A program made the translations under genes and the position numbers. DNA of 64,000 bases from Corbicula japonica (Eukaryota > Mollusca > Bivalvia > Venerida > Cyrenidae): NCBI GenBank assembly GCA_038501625.1, contig JAZAYU010000001.1, positions 248,001 through 312,000 on the forward strand. Reading direction: 5' to 3'. The first letter of the stretch is position 1; the number at the start of each line of letters is the position of its first letter. Of this stretch, positions 34,569-44,866 are shown piece by piece. The notes beneath the pieces were generated by a model. That model saw nothing but the letters and a program-made list of their open reading frames with translations. It had not been told where the DNA came from and searched no databases.

Positions 34569-35732
34569 CAGGGTCCGTACAGACCTGGAAAAGTCCTTGA
34601 ATTTAACATCTGTCCTGGAAATGTCCTGAAAAACGAAATTTCTGGATTTTGTCCTGGAATTGTACTGAAAAAATGTGAAAACCCCTTGAAAAATGAAAAA
34701 ATGTCCTTGAATTTTCAACCAGCAAAATCAAGACGTGTAAAATGGCCAATGCATACATCGTAGATCGCCAGAATTGTCGTACGAACGACAACTCATCAGT
34801 AAGCTGCGAAATGCCGGGGTTAAATTAATACCGGATACCTGACACCGGGTTTTAGTTAAGTCCGATCGCGTGACGTCACTCTGAAAAGTGTGCACGGTAG
34901 AAAATATTCATCTGCATTTTCACTGACGAGTGATTATGAGTTCTAGAAGGAAATGTGTGTACAACCCTGAGTGGGAGAGCAATGCCGTTTATCAGACGTA
35001 GATCCGACCATTTAAGGCCGACAAAACAAAACCAATTTGTAGCGTGTGTGATAAAATTATCGACATTTCAAACATGGGAGAAGCGGCGCTGAAGTCGCAC
35101 ACAAAAGCGGAAAAACACAACAGGTCATTAAATAGCGCTGCAAGTAACAATCCATTGAAAATATCAGCATTTTTTAAACCACCTAGTACAAAGTCCAGCC
35201 CAAAGTCCGATGTCAATACTATCAACGTGCCTGTCATGTCTGTGCCACCCACACCAAACAACATGCCTTCAACTTCGGGTTCAACTGGAACTCTCAATTT
35301 ATCTTCAAACAAGATGTGTTAAGGGCAGAGATTTTATGGACTATGCATACAGTATCTAGCCATCTGTCTTATTCATCAAACGAAAAGGTAAAAGGTGTAT
35401 TTCAAGCTATGTTTCCGGACAGTCAAGTCAGCCAAGTTTTCTTGTGGTGACAGAAAAACTGCTTATCTTTGTGTATTTGGAATCGGAGAGTATTTGAAAG
35501 AACTGCTGGTAACTGATATAAAGGGACCTTACTGTGTATTATTTGATAAATCAATAAGAAAATACAACTAAAGCAGATGGATATACATGTACGTTATTGG
35601 AAGAGAAATGCAGTTGTAAGTCGATAATTATAAGTGTAACTGCGTAATTACATGATGTTTTTGTCCTTGAAAATTACTTTTTTGTCCTGGAAAAGTCCTG
35701 GAATTTTTTTTACCAAATCTGTATGAACCCTG
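34569..35732 (+). mobile_element. Internally deleted hAT-like DNA transposon
   Basis: Ends CAGGGTCCGTACAGA and (reverse strand) CAGGGTTCATACAGA match at 13 of 15 positions and are bracketed by a direct TGTAAA on both sides (34563-34568 and 35733-35738). CCTGGAAAAGTCCT occurs in the same orientation at both ends, and related GTCCTTGAA/GTCCTGGAA motifs repeat in the subterminal regions. A CRE-type TGACGTCA (34871-34878) lies 58 bp before the transposase ATG. The 1164-bp element retains only the N-terminal transposase, so most of the autonomous copy is deleted. hAT assignment is by resemblance; the direct repeat is 6 bp rather than the usual 8. Confidence 0.82.
34936..35571 (+). pseudogene. Broken BED-finger hAT-like transposase, N-terminal part
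   Basis: The ATG at 34936 opens a frame with WE near residue 13, an in-frame TAG at 34999-35001, then a BED-like zinc finger: CSVC followed by SHTKAEKH (C-x2-C ... H-x5-H). The frame ends with TAA at 35320, but homology continues one frame over (DVLRAEILW, SSHLSYSS, MFPDSQ) and then returns to the first frame at about 35437 (FSCGDRKTAYLC) to a stop at 35569. One stop and two frameshifts make it non-functional. The order finger, AEILW, FPDS, FSCG matches transposon-derived BED proteins as I recall them. The catalytic core is absent. Confidence 0.78.
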
Positions 35733-35799
35733 TGTAAACTTGTCATAATAATTGCACAAGTTTTATTGAACAAGGCTATAGAAAGTGACAGGCACAGTG

Positions 35800-35907
35800 A
35801 AAGTGCATGATACGGACTACACCATAATGTCCTCGATCAGAGGCCGGAGGGTCCTTAAACTGGGAATTAACAACAACAACAACAACAACAACAAAAGTGC
35901 ATGATAC
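35800..35907 (+). mobile_element. Recent SINE-like insertion with (AAC)n tail
   Basis: An 80-bp insert (35814-35893) ends in about eight AAC repeats and is flanked by a perfect 14-bp direct repeat, AAAGTGCATGATAC (35800-35813 and 35894-35907). This is the mark of LINE-driven retroposition. The body (GGCCGGAGGGTCC region) lacks box A and box B, so it is probably a 5'-truncated SINE or the tail of a LINE/SINE. Confidence 0.82.
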
Positions 35908-36019
35908 TGGGAAACTGAATGATTCACAATAATGTTCGGAAAAAAAACATCTTTGAAGATAAAAACTTTCCTTGATGTTCATTAACTATGTGGCTATTTT
36001 ATGTCTTAAACTGCTTATT

Positions 36020-36269
36020 TACTATCTGGCAGATTGTTTTTCAAACCTGCACTGAAGATCAACCAGGATGACATTGTGTAGATGTTTGCAAAGAAATTTT
36101 TTTTTTATCCTGAAATCCAGTTTTCCAGAATTACTGCCTTTTTGTAAATTTTAATAAATTTTTGTGGCATCAACTTCTCATTTATATTTGGCTGAACTCT
36201 TTCAAAGATGCACATAAGATGAGACATCATGTGTAGGTGGTTGCAAAGGAATTTGTTGTGCAACCAGTT
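36020..36269 (+). repeat. Short HEL-C fragments
   Basis: Two diverged pieces matching the short HEL-C unit: CTGGCAGATTGTTTTTCAAAC near 36027, and TGTGGCATCAACTTCTCAT near 36165, then TTGTGCAACCAG. Confidence 0.6.
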
Positions 36270-36790
36270 TTAGCTCGACTTTTCGAAGAATCTGTGAGCT
36301 ATTATACTCACCCCAGTGTCAGCGTCTGTTTCTGCGTCCTGAACCAAAGTATGCACTTTTGTCCATAACTTTGAAACCACTTGAGGTATCTGCTAAAACT
36401 TAGAATATAATATTAACCATCAAAATCTACATTATAACCCACAAGACCCAAACCTCTGCTACCAATATTCTTCAAGTCATTCCCCATTTTCACTTAAATT
36501 TTGTGTTAACCAAAGTATGCACTTTGGTCCATAACTTTAAAGTTCTTGAGATATCACTTTGAAACTTGGATTATATTCACCATAAAAATCATTATCAACA
36601 AGATCAATAGCTACCAATACTTTTAAAGTTATGCCCCCTTTTCACTTAAATTTTGCATTAAACAAAATATGCAACAAATATCTACTTCACAGAATTGGCT
36701 TTATTCATGCAGATGATAATATTATTCCAAATTTTTGTGAATAGTAAAAGTTTTTTCAAAGTTATAGGCAACACGGACAGACATTAGGAT
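36270..36790 (+). repeat. HEL-B tandem-array element, 3' end eroded
   Basis: 5' AGCTCGACTTTTCGAAGAATCTGTGAGCTAT hairpin and GTGTCAGCGTCTG leader, then three units with CCATAACTTTGAAACCACTT. No 3' subterminal motif found. Confidence 0.8.
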
Positions 36791-37197
36791 CCATTATTAA
36801 TGTGTCTACCTCCAACTGCAGCTGACATAAAAACATCGCCAATTTATCTTTGTTAACTAATAACTAAGTAATAATCTAAAAAGCAGACAGACTTCCAGAC
36901 AATTTTGTCAGACATTTTTTGTCATTCTGTTAACTGAGTTTCACTGTTCTCTAGTGCCTTGTTTCAATTTACTTTTAGTGAGTTGTTCAGACATACTCAT
37001 CTCTTTATCTGCTTGCTTTCAATCCCATTTAGGGTATTTATATCTTTTTGTGACAAAATCTTGAACAAACATATCCAAATGATAAATTGCGTCAATGTAA
37101 AGTAAATATTTTGCACATTGTTTTTTATGACATTGTTATTTTGACAAATGTTATGCCAATGAATAATGCTGATGTTTTGAGTGGGTGTGATTGCTTT
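36791..37197. other. No gene seen
   Basis: AT-rich; nothing recognised. Confidence 0.5.
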
Positions 37198-37680
37198 AAC
37201 CCTTTCTGCCATAGACACATCTTTATTGCAAGAGCGAACAGTTTAGATCAAGATCAGCCGGCACATCCTTGCCATGTGATCAGGATCTGCACTTTTCACT
37301 TTTGCACTCATCCGTTCGTCTGTACGTCCGTCTGTCTGTATGTCCCAAAATCTTGTGGCATCAACTCCTCATAAACTATAAGGCAGATTTCTTTCAAACT
37401 TGCACAGATGATCAAGCAGAATGTGTAGATAATCGTGAAGAAAGGATTATTTCCTGCGACCATTTTTACCAGAGTTATGGTCCTTTGTTATTAAAAATTA
37501 TGTTGCAGCAGTGGGGGCATCAGTGTCCGAGGACACATTCTAGTTTATTCATTAGGTTATTTCTGACCAAAATGCAACCAGTGCAGATCCTTATCAGACG
37601 GCACAGATGTGCCGGCTGATCTGGATCTACACGGTTGCACATGTGTAAAAATGTGTATATATGAAGGAAGCCCCGGTTAA
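37198..37680. repeat. DH235 copy split by a short HEL-C
   Basis: AACCCTTTCTGCCATAGACA with hairpin 1 (to about 37300), then hairpin 2 from ATTCATTAGGTTATTTCTGACC (37547) to TATGAAGGAAGCC. The insertion lies in the linker between the hairpins. Confidence 0.87.
37303..37546 (+). repeat. Short HEL-C element, 5' truncated, nested
   Basis: Begins TTGCACTCATCCGTTCGTC (the ATGCCCCC start is missing) and ends GTGGGGGCATCAGTGTCCGAGG, ACACATTCTAGTTT. Confidence 0.82.
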
Positions 37681-37950
37681 TATATAAATCAGTTGTCAAG
37701 GAGGGCGACATGGGAATCAGGTTGCCCAGGGTCTCTGATGTTATAACATTTTGAGGGTAGCCATCATCCTCTTAAATTATCCATGAAGTTAAACCATATG
37801 ATATTGCATTGTCCATGATAAAATATCTAGGAAAGCAAATCAAATTAACATCCTTACTGTGATACTTTTCACAACAAATCAAAAACAAGTACTTTGTGTA
37901 AATTAATATTTTTCCATAAGAATCAAAGCATGTTTTCAGGTTTATATTTT

Positions 37951-39922
37951 ACATTTTTAACCAGCGAAGCTGGTTTTACTAATCACAATTCTGAAACCGC
38001 TATCAAACCAAAACGAGGCACTGGCAACCGGCGATTTACGCATTTCAGAGTAATCAGAGCAAGCAAAGTAGTCCAAGTTTCCTGTTACGTGTTAAAGTTG
38101 GCTCTTGCCACGTTAGTATCGCTAAAAGAATACTTGAATGTTTCACTGCGCTGTCCCTAATTCAGAACACAATCGACAACAGTAAACCAATTTTATCTGG
38201 GGCTTGTAGCCGCCAGGGATTCTTTAGCGAGCCACAGATATGTTACCTTTAGGTAGAGATATAAACGATATTCCCGATGTTAGGATATTACAATAGCCAA
38301 ATATTAATTCTGAAATATTTAATATATCTTTTCTGCTAATTCGAAGCTCAAAAAAAACAGTGAAAACATTTTCTTTATTTTGTCATTTTTAAGCCATTTC
38401 AATATTGGACGTTTGTTCCGCGGCTTAACTGTTTGTTTCACAAAATATTTTTTTTTATTTTTATCATTAACAATAACGATAATATTTTATTTTAACATAT
38501 AGGCCTGAACAGTAAACAGTAAACTATTGAGATGTTTAAAATTTTACATATTAAAACTAGTATACCGGATATTACTCGTACAGAAATAAGGACATGTAAG
38601 ATTTACAGATCTATGTATTCGAAACATGAGCACTACGAGCAAGCGTGGTACGTGTCCGGCTACCACGTACGTGGCAGGAGACATGTCGACAATAAGGCCA
38701 TCAGTGGTCCAAGGAACGGACTATGATTTTTTTTTCAGGAATAATGCATAATTTACATTTTTCCAAAGGTGAAGATGTTTACTAGGTTTATGTTTTCGAT
38801 TAAGCTAGAGATGACTACTATTTTTGTTCAGAGTACATGAAATCATAGGCGCAGTAACAGATTGAATATGCAAATGTCAGTGACGTCACAATTTCCCGCG
38901 TTTTGAAGAAAGCCAAATAACAGTAAAGGTACGTGTGAATATAGAGGACAAACCATGATGAAGCCTAAAATTAAAAACGACACAACTGTCTGTTGAAACT
39001 GATGTTATATGAACGGATTGTAAGCTAATGGACATTTATCCCAGCTCCTTAACAACTAAAATTCAATTATATGTTTACTAATGTCTTAAATCTGGCACCT
39101 TTTCTAATAATATGCTACATGAAAAAAAAACATCGAGTCTGTTATTATATACAACTTAATACGGTGGAAAGTTATGGTATAAGCTATAGTAATTCATTTT
39201 CCTCTGAAATTGTCTTCAATTTTACATGTGTGTTATCTAGCATTACATTCCAATGCTTTCGACAATGTTATGACTCTCGGTAACCGTTGTTTTATCTTAA
39301 TATGTAGGATTCTCAATTCTATGATTTCCTGTACATGTTATTCACAATGAAGGAAACTATTATATATTTCTTATTTCAAATAAATGCATAATCTTTCCCA
39401 TCGATGGGGTCTCACTTTTTATATCATTTTTCGTGTTCATTCTGTCTTTGGGATGTCAGTACACAGATTTCACTATTATAATTTCTTGCTTAAAACCCTT
39501 TACTCAATATATACGCCTTTCATCACATAATTGACCAGTTCAGGTCCCGATCAGCTGGCACAATAGTGCCATCTGATCTGGATCTAAAATTTGTGATTAC
39601 TTGTCAGAAAAAAAATGATTCTAAGAGCGAACAGTTTAAATCCTAATCAGATCGCACAGATGTGCCAGCTGATATGGAACTAAACTGTTCGCCCAAGCTA
39701 TGAAGGTATATCTATGGAGTAAAGGGTTAACAGAAGCCTTCATCCAGATGCATGGAAACCCTTATTTCCACTATCATATAGACAAGATGAAGGTCTTTGC
39801 GTGTGAACCATTGAAGTTCTTTTGCTTTTTCGTAAATGGATACATGTATGAGAATCATGGCACTGGTTATTCTCAATAAGCAAAATCGCTTCGCTGGTTT
39901 TGTGTACTTTCAGTACTTTGAT
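37951..39922. mobile_element. AACCAGCGAAGC TIR element, copy B (longer)
   Basis: Shares its first ~160 bp and last ~480 bp with copy A, but carries about 1.3 kb of extra interior (about 38115-39420). TTACATTT occurs on both sides (about 37949 and 39922), a possible 8-bp target duplication. The interior has a CCACGTACGTGG palindrome (38663-38674), a TGACGTCA site near 38880 and no recognisable transposase. Confidence 0.7.
39494..39730. repeat. DH235 copy within AACCAGCGAAGC copy B
   Basis: Orthologous in position to 28289-28524, with a few substitutions. Confidence 0.9.
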
Positions 39923-40756
39923 TACATTTAACATTTCTGTTGTTTTTTTTTATGGAGGTCAGGTTATGGGACAAAATTTCTTTAAGAGTTTCTACAATTA
40001 ATGAGAGGCATTTCTCTGACTGGCTTGGTATTGTCAGAGCCATTCTTTTCAATTTTACTTCTTAATTTGAATGGAATATCAAACTTCAATTCATTGCTTT
40101 AGTATAGCCTTAAGGGCTTACCACACTCCTCCCCAGCACATTCATCGATAAAAAGAAAATTATCAAAAACACAATAAAATGCGTTTCAATGAAACTTTGC
40201 ACATATACATGTTACTAATGTATCTTTATTTTGCATACAGTAAGACACATTAGAAAAGTAAAGAAAAAAAGTTATACCTAAAAATTACTTTTGCATATAT
40301 TCACAAAAACTAAGCAATACAAAACATAATTTTAAATTCCCATGTGAGTGTAATAATACTGACAAGAAAATGTTGTGTGCTTTGCAAAGAATGAGAAATC
40401 AATGATTGTCATCCGGTAACACGACCAGGAAGCGACCAGGAAATTGAAGGTCAAACACACTTTTACTAATATCTCATAAAGTTTACTTAATATGTAAGTC
40501 ACAAGGACAGTGTTGTCAGTATCATTACTCATGTGGGCATTTAAAAAAATGTGTTACGAAGTTTTTGTGAATTTATGTAAATAGAAGTTAAGGGAATTTT
40601 TAGATCTCACTTTTTTTCTTGACTGTTCTAACAATTCTTACCATATGCAAAATAAAGATACATTAGTAACACTCATTTGTGCAAAGATAGGCATGTTGCC
40701 ATTATTGAGATTTTGATTTTTTTTTAACGATGAACGTGCTGGGGAGGAGTGTGGAA
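39923..40756. other. No gene; possible weak inverted repeat
   Basis: Sequences near 40125-40260 (CACACTCCTCCCCAGCACATTC; TGCACATATACATGTTACTAATGTATC) recur inverted near 40640-40755 (AGATACATTAGTAACAC; GTGCTGGGGAGGAGTGTGG). This marks an element of about 630 bp with long inverted ends, internally AT-rich. Confidence 0.6.
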
Positions 40757-40757
40757 A

Positions 40758-40890
40758 GCCGTCTGATCAGGATCTAAACTGTTCGCTTCTTGATTCATTA
40801 GGTTATTTCTGACCAAAATGCGACCAGTTCAGATCCTGATCTAAACTGTTCGCCCTAGCAATAAAGGTGTGTCTGTACAGGAAAGGGTTA
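40758..40890. repeat. DH235 recombinant copy
   Basis: Its right end (CTAAACTGTTCGCCCTAGC to GTACAGGAAAGGGTTAA) is the inverse of the left end of the 9381 copy, not the normal right end. The second hairpin switches from one arm to the other at CAGATCCTGATC. Confidence 0.85.
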
Positions 40891-41623
40891 ACTGCCTTCT
40901 TAAAAACTAAGAATGAACCCCCTTTTTGAAAATCTTGCTTCCCAGCCTGCTTATCTCTCTCATGACTATGATAAGTTACCATAACATTATATACAAAGTA
41001 CCACAACATAATATTTAACGTTATGGAACTGTCAATTAGCCTAGGTCATTCTATTCTTGAAAACACTTCATTTTCTTTAGTTTTTCTCTAACCAAGATAT
41101 AATACCAGAAAAATGTGTTAAGAGTAGTTGACAGAGTGGTTAATTAAAGCTGTTAATCACACCATGAAATATCCAGTAGCTCACAGCCATTATTGTAGAG
41201 TACTAAATTGAATGTCCAGGAGAATTCTTGGGGGAAATGGAGCATTTTAAAGCATCACTTAGTTTTTTCCAGTCAAATTCACTAACAACTTAAAGATAGC
41301 TTAGAGATAGAGAGTCTACCAGAAATTACCAGATTGGTCGGTTACCAATATTGTTACTGCATTTCCTCCAACTGAAATATTTCAATGGAATTTTATTGCT
41401 TATTAGTAAAATAAATAATATTAACAAAGGTATGTTTCACAGAAAGAGGATACACAAAGGCTATAAACTAATCCACATCACAGGTTTTTGTTTGTAACCA
41501 ATATTTTAGTAAAAAGAAAAGAATGTATTTCAAAAGTTGAAACTGTTGCAAAATTGCATTTTTAACAATATCACTAGTTTTGAACTGCAATTTGCAATCA
41601 TTATCAAAAAAATGAAGTTTAAC
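40891..41623. other. No gene seen
   Basis: AT-rich; nothing recognised. Confidence 0.5.
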
Positions 41624-42075
41624 ATTCCTCCATATACACACCTTTATGGCCTCTGTGTTCCCTGATCAAGATCTACACTGTTTGCATTCATGCCCCCCAC
41701 AAAGTGGGAGGCATATAGAGTTGCACTCGTCCATCCATACATCTGTCCATCTGTGGCATCAACTCCTCTTAAACTACCAGGCAGATTTCTTTCAAACTTG
41801 CACAGATAATCAAGCAGGATGTGTAGAGGGTTGTAAAGAAAGAATTTTTTCCTGCGACCATTTTTACCACAGTTATGGCCCTTTGTTGTTACAAATTTTG
41901 TTGCAGCAGTGCGGGCATTAGTGTCCTAGGACACATTCTAGTTTATTGATTAGGTTATTTCTGACCATGAAGCAACAAGTGCAGATCCAGATCAGATGGC
42001 AAAGATATGCCAGCTGATTTTGATCTACCATGGTTGTACACATGTTAATAACATGTATTTATGGAGGAAGGAGGT
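41624..42075. repeat. DH235 copy split by a short HEL-C
   Basis: Reduced hairpin 1 (CCTGATCAAGATCTACACTG), then hairpin 2 from ATTGATTAGGTTATTTCTGACC to TATGGAGGAAGGAGG. The insertion point is the same linker as at 37.3 kb. Confidence 0.83.
41690..41944 (+). repeat. Short HEL-C element, nested
   Basis: CATGCCCCCCACAAAGTGGGAGGCATATAG start; GCGGGCATTAGTGTCCTAGG, ACACATTCTAGTTT end. Confidence 0.86.
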
Positions 42076-42370
42076 AAGGAATTTTAGGCTGGTACCTGCC
42101 TCTTATGCACTGAAATTATTAACTGTGTAGACCCGGATCTGACAGCTTTTCTAGTTCCTTTTGTGGAAAAATCATTTAAATTCTTGAGGTTCCCTTATTA
42201 TTTAAATTTTATTCATAAATTGATTTGATAGTTTTAAGTTTCAGGATTCTATGTCCTGGCATAGTGTACTGTCAGGAGATTCATAACTAGGGTTTGGCAT
42301 GCATGCCAGGAATCTGTAGTGTAGTATACCTAAATTTCTTGATGCTGAATCTTGACTGAATTATGTTTTA

Positions 42371-42646
42371 ATTTTGCCTCCTTCAAAGAAGCTGGGTATA
42401 TTGTTTTGCACATGCCGGTTGGTTCGCACTACGTAACCACCCTATTTCAATCAATAACTAGACAGTAAGATTTGAGAGGGAGGTTTGTCATCACATGTGG
42501 ATGACCTCTATTGATTTTGAGGTCAGTTGGTCAAAGGTCAAGGTCACAGTGAATTAAATAACTACAGATAAACTTCAATAAAATAACTACAAATTACTTT
42601 CCAATACAAGTTTGGGGCTTTCACATTTTGCAAGCATCTCTTGTTT
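42371..42646 (+). repeat. Tandem-array-type element, single unit
   Basis: TTTGCCTCCTTCAAAGAAGC then GGGTATATTG at the 5' side, one unit with GGTCAAAGGTCAAGGTCACAG, ending GCAAGCATCTCTTGTTTC. Confidence 0.65.
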
Positions 42647-43129
42647 CTCTTAAAATCTCAGGTGCAGCATAGAATTTCCTTGAACTTCCATATAATGTGA
42701 CAAGCCGCTAAGAGACACATTTCCCATAATTCATTTTTACAGAATTATTCACAGTGCCTGAATAGTTGAGCATTCTGTCCTTTGACATTTCTTGTTGTAT
42801 ACTTGCTCCTGTAAATTTACTAGACTATAATTAATGCTTTTAACATGACAGATCTCCTTATTAGGTATTTGGAATACACAGGGTTCTCTAAGGTAATGTT
42901 TGAGGCATTCTTCATGTCCAATTAGGATAATTTCCCACATTGTATATATCACTTCCACTCAATTTAATTACTGACAAGCTTACCAGTCTCAATGAAAATA
43001 TATTTGCATAAGAAAATAAAAGATTAAACTTGTAGTTAATATGGAGCTTAAAACGGAATAGTTTTATGCATGGCTTTTTGTCCAATTTGGATTTTCCCAG
43101 ATTTTACAAAACACTTCCTTATATAAGGG
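42647..43129. other. No gene seen
   Basis: AT-rich. The 69-codon minus-strand frame at 42749-42958 has no domain. Confidence 0.5.
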
Positions 43130-43700
43130 TAAGAAGCCTTGAATGAAACCTTGCCTGTGATTATTTTTGACTTCTAAAGGGTTAGTCAAGGTCACTGTTA
43201 ATAAAAAAGGAATTCCTTGTCTGCTATTAAGTTTGAGCTATTCACACGAAACTAAATAGGTATCCGGTTATGAGATCATGCTTAGGATTATATTTAGGGT
43301 CAAAATGATCATTAGATGGGTGTCTTGTGCAAACTCAAGGTTCCCACGTTAAAGATTAAAGTCACAGTTAAGGGTCAAATGTCATTTAAGGGCTTTAGAA
43401 GCCAATAACTTTGACATAGATTAGGCAATGTTCTATGTACTTTGGATGAATGTTTACCACAGTTGAGACCAGAGTGTGGTACGCAAACACCAGGTTACTA
43501 TCTCAAATGTCAAGGTTACAGATATAATACGTTATTCTAGAACTTGTGTGACCCATAACTTTGACAAGGATTGAGCAATCTTGTTTATATTTTGGATGGA
43601 TGTTAACCTCAATGAGACAGTGTGTCATTTATAAACAACAGGTCCTTATCTAAAAGTTTAAGGTCACAGATGGTGCTCAGAGGTCAAATGTGGGCTTATA
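43130..43700 (+). repeat. Degenerate tandem array
   Basis: Weak units of roughly 190 bp sharing ATAACTTTGACA, GATTRRGCAAT and AGGTCACAG-like text. Too decayed to place in a family. Confidence 0.45.
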
Positions 43701-44607
43701 CAGCTTGTTTTTCATTGGCTGGATTTTTTAATTAAACTTGCCACAAAAACTTACCATGTGGAATCATGGTGTTGTGCATTTTAAGTTTCAAAATTTTGAA
43801 TTATTTCTGAGACTCTCTTTTAGGTAATTGTTTACTACATTAAAAACTGTGTTCTAATTCAGTTTTCATTCAATTGTCTTTCTCTAAACTTTAGAATTCT
43901 GTAAGAAGTTCTTAGTTTGAAATCTCTAGAGTAGTCTATAATTATAGTCCTTGACATAAGGAAAGTTATTTAGAGGCAATATTGTATGGAGACTCGACAT
44001 CTCGCCAACAGGCATCTAGTTAATTTAGGAAAGAACACAAGTCAACTTTTCCTTTGCTACCACCTAATGATTCAATGATCTAACAATGGTCTATCGTTTA
44101 ATTGGAGTGTTCTATGGTTATTTTGGGAAGCTTCCTGATTTAAAGTTGGTCAGTCCCACATTGCTATCTTTTCGTCCAGCAATACAATTGGAAGATCCAG
44201 AAGGTGTTTCTGTTTCAACAATTTGTCAAAAAGATGAAATTTCTTAATTTCTCATGGAGTTCTTCAAGCTCATAGCATGTGGGTCAGATACAACATATTC
44301 TGATAGGTGATTTGTTTGGGGGAATCTTAAGTTAGTTACATGATAATTTCCAACATTCTGGCCAAAGTCCCCATGAAAATTAAATATTGCTGCCCCAAAA
44401 GAGGGTTCCCGCAACCTCACTGAACCCCTACATCCACCCCTTTGTTGAACTCTTGGTATCTGGTGGTTTAAAATTTGATTTGTTTGATCAATAACTAAGT
44501 GTTTTTTCTCTTCTATATGTTAAGTTTTTAATCAACAAATTAAGATCACAGCTTCACAACATCATGTTGAACAAGAACAAATTAAATACTTTCACAGGGA
44601 GTAACTT
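43701..44607. other. No gene seen
   Basis: AT-rich; nothing recognised. Confidence 0.5.
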
Positions 44608-44824
44608 AACCCTTTCCTCCATAGATACACCTTTATTGTGTGTGCGAACAGTTTAGATCCAAATCAGCCTGAACATCTGTTGTTCCCTTTTTGATTTGTA
44701 AGATTATTTATGATGAAAATGCAACCAATGGAGATCCTGATCAGACGGCATGATCGTGCCGGCTAATCTGGATCTACATTGGTTGCACATGCATAAAAAT
44801 GCATATATCTGGAGGAAAGAGTCA
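44608..44824. repeat. DH235 copy in the 3' flank of the GPCR gene
   Basis: AACCCTTTCCTCCATAGATA to TCTGGAGGAAAGAGTCAAC. Hairpin 1 has lost most of its second arm. It begins 42 bp beyond the receptor stop codon. Confidence 0.88.
44632..44637 (-). terminator. Candidate polyadenylation signal AATAAA
   Basis: On the minus strand AATAAA lies about 230 nt after the GPCR stop, inside the DH235 copy (its CACCTTTATTG terminus read backwards). No transcript evidence. Confidence 0.4.
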
Positions 44825-44866
44825 ACAGTTTGAGCCAGATTTTTTGTACAATAATGAATCAGCAAT

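Noticed and set aside
34404..34763. 119-codon open frame overlapping the hAT-like left end
   Set aside because: It crosses a DH235 scrap and the TIR with its non-coding motif repeats; no domain.
35044..35322. 92-codon frame as an independent small gene
   Set aside because: It is the middle piece of the broken transposase: the zinc-finger cysteines lie upstream, partly outside it, and homology continues in another frame.
35868..35893. Stand-alone AAC microsatellite
   Set aside because: It is the tail of the retroposed insert, inside its target duplication.
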